Source of the DNA: Thermoleophilia bacterium
GTDB lineage: Bacteria > Actinomycetota > Thermoleophilia > Gaiellales > Gaiellaceae
Length of the DNA: 5,443 bases
Assembly: GCA_025927435.1 (NCBI GenBank)
Contig: JAICLM010000154.1
Location: 1-5,443 of the forward strand
Reading direction: 5' to 3'
The notes under the pieces were generated by a model, which searched no databases, had not been told where the DNA came from, and was given only the letters and a program-made list of their open reading frames with translations. Made by a program: the position numbers and the translations under genes. Every line of letters begins with the position of its first letter. Position 1 is the stretch's first letter. This document shows positions 1-4,445 of the stretch, piece after piece.

Positions 1-284
1 CCCGCGTGTGCGATGCGCTCGCGTCCAGCGGCGAGCATCTCGGGACTCTGGTCGACGCCGACGACCCTCCGCTCCGCGCCGGCGCGCACCAGCTCGATTG
101 CGACGGCCGCCGTCCCGCTCGCGACGTCGAGCACGCGGCCCACCTCGGGTGGGATCCGCGAGACCAGGAACGAGCGCCAGCGCGGGTCCTGCCCGAACGA
201 GAGCAGCCGCGCGTAGCGATCGTACGTGGGGCCAAGCGGTGCGAACAGCTCGCGCGCGTGGCGGGTGCGGGCAGAGGCCTCCAC
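1..284 (-). CDS. UbiE/MenG-like class I SAM-dependent methyltransferase (partial, N-terminus only)
   Basis: This reading frame begins at a GTG (284-282) and stays open for 94 codons to the left edge, so only the N-terminal part is present. The protein has a segment reading LFAPLGPTYDRYARLLSFGQ (residues 13-32), like the opening of UbiE/MenG quinone methyltransferases. This is followed by SAM-binding motif I, VLDVASGTAAVA (51-62), and by GVDQSPEMLAAGR (76-88), where Asp78 is the acidic residue expected to contact the SAM ribose. The usual third glycine of motif I (GTG) is alanine here. In menaquinone-using actinobacteria the MenG member methylates demethylmenaquinone, but many paralogues with this opening have other or unknown substrates, so no symbol is given. 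The GTG start is chosen because it lies six bases downstream of a -10-like box and leaves room for the divergent gene. The family is clear; the substrate is not. Confidence 0.87.
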   Translation of the reverse strand, partial: MEASARTRHARELFAPLGPTYDRYARLLSFGQDPRWRSFLVSRIPPEVGRVLDVASGTAAVAIELVRAGAERRVVGVDQSPEMLAAGRERIAHA

Positions 285-289
285 GGCCC

Positions 290-295
290 TATTCT
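290..295 (+). promoter_or_regulatory. Putative -10 element (TATTCT) of a leaderless promoter for the plus-strand block
   Basis: TATTCT matches TANNNT and is separated from the ATG at 302 by six bases (GGCCGC), the spacing expected for a leaderless transcript. It is an AT-rich island in GC-rich sequence, and no ribosome binding site precedes the ATG. No -35 element is evident, which is common for such promoters in high-GC actinobacteria. Confidence 0.5.
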
Positions 296-296
296 G
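291..296 (-). promoter_or_regulatory. Putative -10 element of a leaderless promoter for the left-edge methyltransferase
   Basis: Read on the minus strand, the box is CAGAAT, followed by six bases (AGGGCC) and then the GTG start. That spacing would place the transcription start at or very near the start codon. No Shine-Dalgarno sequence fits in the six bases. No convincing -35 hexamer is seen. The box overlaps the plus-strand -10 by five bases. Confidence 0.45.
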
Positions 297-301
297 GCCG
301 C

Positions 302-850
302 ATGACGGTACTCGAGGACGTCGGCCGCATCGCGGACGCCGCCGCCGCCTTCGCGGAGCCGGGTGAGGAGCTCGCCGGCGTCCTCGTGGCGGAGACTCTC
401 GGCCGGCGCGTCTATCTCTGCGCCTTCGAGTCCGCCGGGGGACGAGCGTGGCTCGCGTTCGGCCCGGGTGCGGAGCCGCTGACCGAGGGCCGGCTCGTGC
501 GTGAGGCTGCCTCGCTCGCCGCGCTGTGCGAGGTTGCCGAGGAGTCGGCGGGCGGCGGGCACCTCGCGGAGCTGCGGGCACGGCTCGCAGAGCTGCGCGC
601 GACGGACAATCCCGAGGGAATCGACGAGGCCGAGGCCGCCGCCGCGGCCCTCGCCGGGACGCTGCAGCCGGAGCCGCGCGTGGCGAGCGGCGCCTACCTC
701 GATGCGCTCGGTTCCGCGTCGCGACGGCTCGAGCAGGCACTCGGGGAGAGTGGCGCTTCTCCCTTCGCCTCGGCGATGCAGGCGGCGCTCGGTTCGGTCG
801 AGGAGCTTGCGTCCGACGTCGAACGCAACTACAAGATGGCGCTGGGATGA
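302..850 (+). CDS. Hypothetical protein, 182 aa, helical and alanine/glutamate-rich
   Basis: I do not recognise this family. The N-terminal half (residues 1-75) looks like a small alpha/beta domain: an acidic helix, then strand-like segments around GVLVAETLGRRVYLCAFES (26-44) and AWLAFGPG (49-56). A charged, coiled-coil-like helix follows at about 87-120 (HLAELRARLAELRA, 87-100), and a C-terminal helical segment at about 130-180. There is no signal peptide or membrane segment, so it is probably cytoplasmic. The reading frame is open further upstream to an ATG at 8, but that would run antisense through the methyltransferase; the ATG at 302 sits just after a -10 box and is preferred. Its stop overlaps the next gene's start (ATGA), so it is probably translated together with the DUF1707 protein and may be functionally linked to it. 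Confidence 0.75.
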   Translation: MTVLEDVGRIADAAAAFAEPGEELAGVLVAETLGRRVYLCAFESAGGRAWLAFGPGAEPLTEGRLVREAASLAALCEVAEESAGGGHLAELRARLAELRATDNPEGIDEAEAAAAALAGTLQPEPRVASGAYLDALGSASRRLEQALGESGASPFASAMQAALGSVEELASDVERNYKMALG

Positions 851-1386
851 GCGGCGAGCTCGAGAAGCGCGCATCGGATGCCGAGCGGGAGCAGGTCGTC
901 GTCCGGCTGCGCGATGCCTCCGCCGAGGGTCGGCTGACGCTCGAGGAGCTCGCGGATCGCACGGCGCTCGCCTTCACCGCGCGGTCGCACGCCGAGCTTG
1001 CGCCGCTGACCGAGGACCTGCCGGCCGCGCAGCCGTCGTCCCGCCGGAAGCCGGTGCGTTGGATGGGTGCGGTGATCGGAGAGGTGGAGCGCAGGGGCCG
1101 CTGGCGGATCAGCGACCGCACGCGCGTCGTGATGGGGATCGGCGACTGCCACCTCGACCTCCGCAAGGCCGAGCTGGACGACGACGAGGTAACCGTCACG
1201 ATCTCCCAGCTCATCGGCGACACGACGATCGTCGTTCCGCGCCATGTCGACGTCGAGCTCTCGGGCTTCTTCCTCATCGGCGACAAGTCCCTCACCGGCT
1301 CGGAGGAGGCGCTGCCGTCGGCAGCGCCAAGAGTGCACGTCCGCTCCTTCGGGCTGATCGGCGAGGTGAAGGTGGTACGCAGCTAA
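847..1386 (+). CDS. DUF1707 domain protein with LiaF-like C-terminal domain
   Basis: The 179-aa product has two parts. Residues about 8-60 form a DUF1707 (SHOCT-like) domain with the typical pattern RASDAEREQVVVRLRDASAE (8-27), GRLTLEELADR (28-38) and a closing LTEDLP (54-59). Residues about 74-179 are rich in short beta strands and resemble the C-terminal domain of LiaF-type 'cell wall-active antibiotics response' proteins, with MGIGDCHLDLRKAEL (96-110), then a strand repeat through IGDTTIVVPRHVDVELSG (123-140). Related actinobacterial proteins often carry transmembrane helices between or beside these domains; none is visible here, so this appears to be a soluble version. LiaF proteins modulate envelope-stress signalling in Firmicutes, but no such role is established for DUF1707 fusions. 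The ATG overlaps the previous stop by four bases, indicating coupling. No cognate two-component genes lie in the window. Confidence 0.85.
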   Translation: MSGELEKRASDAEREQVVVRLRDASAEGRLTLEELADRTALAFTARSHAELAPLTEDLPAAQPSSRRKPVRWMGAVIGEVERRGRWRISDRTRVVMGIGDCHLDLRKAELDDDEVTVTISQLIGDTTIVVPRHVDVELSGFFLIGDKSLTGSEEALPSAAPRVHVRSFGLIGEVKVVRS

Positions 1387-1389
1387 GCT
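1384..1389 (+). promoter_or_regulatory. Possible -10 element (TAAGCT) before the 98-aa gene
   Basis: TAAGCT matches TANNNT and lies six bases before the ATG at 1396, the same spacing as the box before the first plus-strand gene. It overlaps the stop codon of the DUF1707 gene (TAA, 1384-1386), so it could be a by-product of that stop. Read-through from upstream is an equally good explanation for expression. Confidence 0.25.
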
Positions 1390-1395
1390 GGCTCG

Positions 1396-1692
1396 ATGGA
1401 AGGCGGCGGCTTCGGATTCCCCTTCGGCGGCGATCCCGAGGAGATCATGCGCGGCCTGCGCGAGTTCGCCGAGCAGCAAGCCGAGAGCGTCCAGGAGGCG
1501 CAGCGAGAGCAGTTCGCGACGCTCACGCTCAACACCGCCGTCGAGCTGACCGCCGCGGCATTGCAGCAGCTTCAGCCGCAGGGCGGCCCGGACGAGCAGG
1601 CGATCGCGCTCCGAGACGCGATGCGCGTTCTCTTCCCCGAGGCGGTGGCGCTCGTCAGCGCCGCGCGCCAGGGGTTCATGCGCGAGACCTGA
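1396..1692 (+). CDS. Hypothetical protein, 98 aa, Gly/Phe-rich N-terminus
   Basis: I do not recognise this protein. It starts with a short Gly/Phe-rich stretch, MEGGGFGFPFGGDPEE (1-16), and continues as an amphipathic helix rich in Gln and Glu (about 17-60), a short Gly/Pro break (PQGGPDEQ, 61-68) and a second helix (69-95). There is no signal peptide, membrane segment or recognisable motif. The stretch is open throughout, codon use is like its neighbours (G/C at third positions), and it fits snugly between two convincing genes: nine bases after the DUF1707 stop and 40 bases before the proline dehydrogenase start. No Shine-Dalgarno sequence precedes the ATG, so translation would be leaderless or coupled. 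It is probably a real small helical protein of the same transcription unit as the two genes before it. Confidence 0.7.
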   Translation: MEGGGFGFPFGGDPEEIMRGLREFAEQQAESVQEAQREQFATLTLNTAVELTAAALQQLQPQGGPDEQAIALRDAMRVLFPEAVALVSAARQGFMRET

Positions 1693-1697
1693 GCCGA

Positions 1698-1715
1698 GCG
1701 GGCGGTCGAGCCCGC
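1698..1715. terminator. Short GC hairpin between the 98-aa gene and proline dehydrogenase
   Basis: GCGGGC (1698-1703) and GCCCGC (1710-1715) form a perfect six-base-pair stem around a six-base loop, beginning five bases after the upstream stop. There is no T-run afterwards, so it may be a weak terminator ending the first three-gene unit, or a protein-binding dyad next to the following -10 box. Confidence 0.3.
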
Positions 1716-1716
1716 A

Positions 1717-1722
1717 TAGAAT
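1717..1722 (+). promoter_or_regulatory. Putative -10 element (TAGAAT) for the proline dehydrogenase-aminotransferase pair
   Basis: TAGAAT is a good TANNNT match lying ten bases before the GTG start at 1733, allowing a leaderless or nearly leaderless message. No ribosome binding site precedes the GTG. No clear -35 hexamer is present. The box follows directly after a small hairpin, which supports a transcription boundary here. Confidence 0.45.
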
Positions 1723-1732
1723 CGCCGCGCCC

Positions 1733-2653
1733 GTGTCGCTGCTCGACTCCGCCCTCGTTCGCCTGCTGCCGGCGGTGCCGAAGCCCGTCGTGCAGCTCTT
1801 CTCCTCCCGGTACATCGCAGGCTCGACGTTGGTGGAGGCCGTCGAGTGCGTCCGCGAGCTGAACGCGGGCGGGGCGATGGCCACGGTCGACGTGCTCGGC
1901 GAGGAGATCACGCGCGAGGAGGAGACTCGCGCGATCACCCAGGCGTACCGCGACGTGTTCGACGCGATCGACGAGGCCTCACTCGACTCGAACGTAAGCG
2001 TCAAGCTCACCGCGCTCGGGCTCGAGCTCTCGTACGACCTCTGTCGCGAGAACCTTCTCGAGGTCGTGAGCGCGGCCGCGGGCTACGGGAACTTCGTGCG
2101 GATCGACATGGAGGACTCGTCCGCGACAGACGCCACGCTGCGGCTCTACCGGGAGCTCCGCGAGGACGGGCATGACAACGTCGGCGTCGTCCTCCAGGCG
2201 CGGCTGCGGCGCACGCTCGACGACGTCCACGCACTCGCCGATCTCCAGCCGAGCGTCCGTCTCTGCAAGGGGATCTACCTGGAGCCCGGGACGATCGCGT
2301 TCACCGAGTACGAGGCGGTGCGGGCGAACTTCGTCCGCTGCCTCGACGCGCTGCTCGAGGCCCGCTGCTACGTCGGTGTCGCGACGCACGACGAGTGGCT
2401 GATCGGGGAGTCGCTGGCGCGGATCTCGCAGCGCGGTCTCGGACCGCTCGAGTACGAGCTCCAGATGCTGCTCGGCGTGCGCGAGGAGCGGCGCGAGGAG
2501 CTCGTCACGGAGGGGCATCGCCTGCGCGTCTATGTCCCCTTCGGCGAGCACTGGTACGGCTACTCCGTGCGGCGGCTGCAGGAGAACCCGGCGATGGCGG
2601 GGACGATCGCGAAGGCGACGGCCGGGCGGGTTCTCCGCCTCGGTTCAGGGTGA
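1733..2653 (+). CDS. Proline dehydrogenase (monofunctional, FAD-dependent)
   Basis: The 306-aa product matches the monofunctional proline dehydrogenase family in length and in all major motifs of the FAD-binding (beta/alpha)8 barrel. These are VSVKLTALG (88-96, with the conserved Lys91), RIDMEDS (123-129), LQARLRRT (154-161), RLCKGIYLEP (176-185), ATHDE (217-221), YELQMLLGVRE (241-251) and RVYVPFGEHWYGYSVRRLQE (265-284). The paired arginines (280-281) correspond to those that bind the substrate carboxylate in PutA. The enzyme oxidises L-proline to 1-pyrroline-5-carboxylate, passing electrons through FAD to the quinone pool, usually at the inner face of the membrane. The start is a GTG preceded by a -10-like box rather than a ribosome binding site. 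The stop overlaps the aminotransferase start (GTGA). The P5C dehydrogenase that normally completes proline oxidation is not in the window. In other genomes this gene is called putA, fadM or prodh, so no single symbol is assigned. Confidence 0.96.
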   Translation: MSLLDSALVRLLPAVPKPVVQLFSSRYIAGSTLVEAVECVRELNAGGAMATVDVLGEEITREEETRAITQAYRDVFDAIDEASLDSNVSVKLTALGLELSYDLCRENLLEVVSAAAGYGNFVRIDMEDSSATDATLRLYRELREDGHDNVGVVLQARLRRTLDDVHALADLQPSVRLCKGIYLEPGTIAFTEYEAVRANFVRCLDALLEARCYVGVATHDEWLIGESLARISQRGLGPLEYELQMLLGVREERREELVTEGHRLRVYVPFGEHWYGYSVRRLQENPAMAGTIAKATAGRVLRLGSG

Positions 2654-3663
2654 TCTGGGCCCGCGCGGAGGGCTGCCGCGTCACGCTCGCGGACGGGCGC
2701 GTGCTGCTCGACCTGACGGGCGGCTTCGGCGTCGCGGCGCTGGGGCACCGCAATCCGCGCATCCTGAAGGCGTGGCGCGAGCAGGAGGTCGTCCACGCGC
2801 TCGGGGATCTGGCCGACGCGGAGGTGACCCTGCGCCTGCGGGAGGCCTTGCCGCGGCCGGCGAAGCTCGGCGTGACCGGGGAGGACGCGGTCGAGATCGC
2901 GCTCCGCACGGCGCTGCTCGCGACGGGGCGGCCGGGCATCGTCGCCTTCGACGGCGCGTACCACGGCTCGGGGCTGCTCGCGCTCGCGGTGACGGGCTTC
3001 GAGCAGTTCCGCGAGCCGTTCGCGCCGTGGCTACCCGGGCCGGTGCATCGGTTCGTGTACGGCCAGGATCCGGGCCCGCTGCCCGAGGACGCCGGGTGCG
3101 TGATCGTCGAGCCGGTGCAGGGGAGGTCAGGGTCGCGCGTGCCGCCGGAGGGTTTCCTCGAGACGTTGCGCCGCCGGTGCGACGAGACCGGAGCCCTGCT
3201 CGTCATCGACGCGGTCTTCGCGGGGCTCGGCCGCGTGGGCGAGATGTGGCCAGGGGAGGAGCTCGCCGACGTGCTCTGCGTCGGCAAGGCTCTCGGCGGC
3301 GGGCTACCGCTCTCGGCGGCGCTCTTCTACCGCGATGGCCTGGAGGAGACCTGGCAGCTCGGGCCGGAGGACGTCTATACGCACACGCATGTCGGGAACC
3401 CGCTCGCGTGCGCCGCGGGTCTCGTGGTGCTCGAAGAGGTGCCCAGGATGCTCGACCGCGTGCGCGAGGCCGGCGAGTGCTTCGCGCAGGCCGGCTGGCG
3501 GGGCCGGGGCCTCCTCCGCGCCCGCGAAGGCGACGCGGAAAAGGCGCTCGAGCGGGGCGTGCTCGTCGTCCCGGCGGGCCTGGACGGCTCTCTGATCCAG
3601 GCGACGCCGCCGCTGACGATCACCGACGCCGAGCTCGAGGAAGCCCTCGACAAGCTGTCTTGA
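2650..3663 (+). CDS. Short class III (fold type I) PLP-dependent aminotransferase
   Basis: The product is a 337-aa class III aminotransferase. Visible landmarks are DLTGGFGVAALGHRNPRI (21-38), the cofactor loop VTGEDAVE (75-82), AYHG (103-106), EPVQG (154-158), the Asp that pairs with the pyridine nitrogen (Asp187 in VIDAVFAGLGRVG), the Schiff-base lysine (Lys213 in VGKALGGGLP) and Thr246 before GNP (THVGNP), which should hold the PLP phosphate. It is shorter than the usual 400-450 residues: the N-terminal helix before the WARAEG strand is missing and the C-terminal domain is trimmed. The usual DE(V/I) after the pyridine Asp reads DAV. The frame is open upstream inside proline dehydrogenase, but the GTG overlapping that gene's stop is the natural start and implies translational coupling. 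Ornithine, GABA and acetylornithine aminotransferases belong to this class; glutamate semialdehyde made from the dehydrogenase product is a plausible but unproven substrate. Confidence 0.9.
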   Translation: MIWARAEGCRVTLADGRVLLDLTGGFGVAALGHRNPRILKAWREQEVVHALGDLADAEVTLRLREALPRPAKLGVTGEDAVEIALRTALLATGRPGIVAFDGAYHGSGLLALAVTGFEQFREPFAPWLPGPVHRFVYGQDPGPLPEDAGCVIVEPVQGRSGSRVPPEGFLETLRRRCDETGALLVIDAVFAGLGRVGEMWPGEELADVLCVGKALGGGLPLSAALFYRDGLEETWQLGPEDVYTHTHVGNPLACAAGLVVLEEVPRMLDRVREAGECFAQAGWRGRGLLRAREGDAEKALERGVLVVPAGLDGSLIQATPPLTITDAELEEALDKLS

Positions 3664-3664
3664 A

Positions 3665-3701
3665 CGGACCTGCCTCGGTATCAGTTACCGAGACAGGTCC
3701 G
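3665..3701. terminator. Strong hairpin after the aminotransferase, possibly a bidirectional terminator
   Basis: Two 16-base arms (3665-3680 and 3686-3701) pair at 15 of 16 positions around a five-base loop, TCAGT. The single mismatch is C-A in the plus-strand RNA but becomes a G-U wobble in the minus-strand RNA, so the stem is fully paired when transcribed from the right. It begins one base after the aminotransferase stop. No T-run follows on either strand, so it is not a textbook intrinsic terminator, though U-poor hairpin terminators are reported in high-GC actinobacteria. Confidence 0.7.
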
Positions 3702-3734
3702 CAGCAGCCAGCAACGGCTCCACGAACGGAATTG

Positions 3735-3797
3735 CGGAACCGGGCATGGCCAGACCGGCCACGTCTACGTATCAGATACCCGGACATGGCTGTTCCG
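3735..3797. repeat. Long imperfect hairpin at the 3' end of the minus-strand operon
   Basis: CGGAAC (3735-3740) pairs perfectly with GTTCCG (3792-3797). After one bulged base, 3742-3751 pairs with 3782-3791 (seven Watson-Crick pairs, one wobble in plus-strand RNA, two mismatches). On the minus strand it starts two bases after the methyltransferase stop codon, so it probably ends that operon or protects its 3' end. Inside it lies a perfect 11-base dyad, GTATCAGATAC (3769-3779). The dyad and its right flank resemble the tip of the hairpin at 3665-3701, suggesting two diverged copies of one element. Confidence 0.5.
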
Positions 3798-3799
3798 AT

Positions 3800-4438
3800 T
3801 TAGGAGCGGCGGGCGTAGAGGAGGAACGTCGCCGGGATGCGGCGGTCGTGGCGGCGGCGGGCGGTGCCACCCGGGTACTCCTCGAGTGCCTCGATTCGCA
3901 GGCCGGCGCGCACGAGCGCGCTCACGACCTGGCCGGTCCGCCAGAGCCGGTCTGAGTCGGCCGGGTCGCGGAAGTAGTCGTTCCGCCAGTGGAGAAAGCT
4001 GTCGACGCAATCCGCGATCGGGTGGTCGTCGAAGACGAGCAGCTCACCTTTCTCTCGCAGCGCCGCCACGATCCCGGTCGTCCAGGCGGCGAGGTCGTCG
4101 AGGTGGCCGAGCACGCCTTCGCCGGAGTAGACGAGGTCGAATCGGTGGCGCCGCAGCTGCCGCGGCAGCGATTGCGGGTCGCCGTCCACCCAGAGGATCT
4201 TCGGCCACCGCTCGCGCGCCGTCTCGAGCGCTCCCGGCCGCGCATCGACCCCGGTCGCGACGGCTCCCAGCTCCGCGAGAGCGGCCGTCGCCTCCCCCGT
4301 CCCGCAGTGGAGGTGGAGGACGCGCTTGCCCCTCAGGTCTCCGAGCGTACGCTGCACGATCGGCGGCAGCTCGACGGGCTCGGCGAGGGCTCTGTGCGCC
4401 GCGTCCCAGGCTCGGATGTTCTCCTCGGTCGGCTCCAT
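3800..4438 (-). CDS. Class I SAM-dependent methyltransferase, 212 aa
   Basis: The complete product has a Rossmann-type methyltransferase fold. Motif I is VLHLHCGTGEAT (40-51), a variant in which the usual leading Asp is replaced within HLHC. GVDARPGALETAR (63-75) carries Asp65 for the SAM ribose, VDGDPQSLP (84-92) provides the adenine-side acidic residues, FDLVYSGEGVLGHLDDL (100-116) is the post-motif strand and helix, and ELLVFDDHP (132-140) is the following strand. The N-terminal helix (EENIRAWDAAHRALAE, 5-20) and the HWRNDYF segment (150-156) are typical of an actinobacterial group of small-molecule methyltransferases whose substrates are not known. The start lies seven bases after the stop of the enoyl reductase gene, with no ribosome binding site, so it is probably translated from the same message. 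A link to lipid chemistry is possible from position alone but not shown. Confidence 0.9.
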   Translation of the reverse strand: MEPTEENIRAWDAAHRALAEPVELPPIVQRTLGDLRGKRVLHLHCGTGEATAALAELGAVATGVDARPGALETARERWPKILWVDGDPQSLPRQLRRHRFDLVYSGEGVLGHLDDLAAWTTGIVAALREKGELLVFDDHPIADCVDSFLHWRNDYFRDPADSDRLWRTGQVVSALVRAGLRIEALEEYPGGTARRRHDRRIPATFLLYARRS

Positions 4439-4445
4439 CCGCGGC

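Larger units (their letters stand above)
284..300. repeat. Inverted repeat CGGCC-N7-GGCCG spanning the divergent promoter
   Basis: Five-base arms (284-288 and 296-300) flank the AT-rich -10 core almost exactly between the two divergent start codons. This could be an operator for a dimeric regulator, or chance symmetry in GC-rich DNA, because the arms are short and low in complexity. Confidence 0.3.

Noticed and set aside
8..301. In-frame upstream extension of the 182-aa gene to an ATG at 8
   Set aside because: The added residues are arginine-rich and lie antisense to the well-supported methyltransferase; the ATG at 302 directly follows a -10-like box.
501..1862. Long plus-strand frame overlapping the 182-aa, DUF1707 and 98-aa genes
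   Set aside because: The product is strongly arginine-rich and low in complexity, typical of an out-of-frame shadow in GC-rich DNA.
829..2010. Long minus-strand open frame (393 codons) across several plus-strand genes
   Set aside because: It lies opposite genes with clear family motifs (DUF1707, proline dehydrogenase); long antisense frames are expected in DNA this GC-rich, and its translation matches no family I know.
2395..2649. Upstream in-frame extension of the aminotransferase inside proline dehydrogenase
   Set aside because: The extension is a low-complexity Arg/Ala-rich shadow of the dehydrogenase sequence and does not resemble the aminotransferase N-terminal helix; the GTG overlapping the stop is a better start.
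2532..3803. Long plus-strand frame antiphase to the aminotransferase
   Set aside because: Arg/Gly/Ala-rich translation without motifs, overlapping a gene with intact PLP-binding residues.
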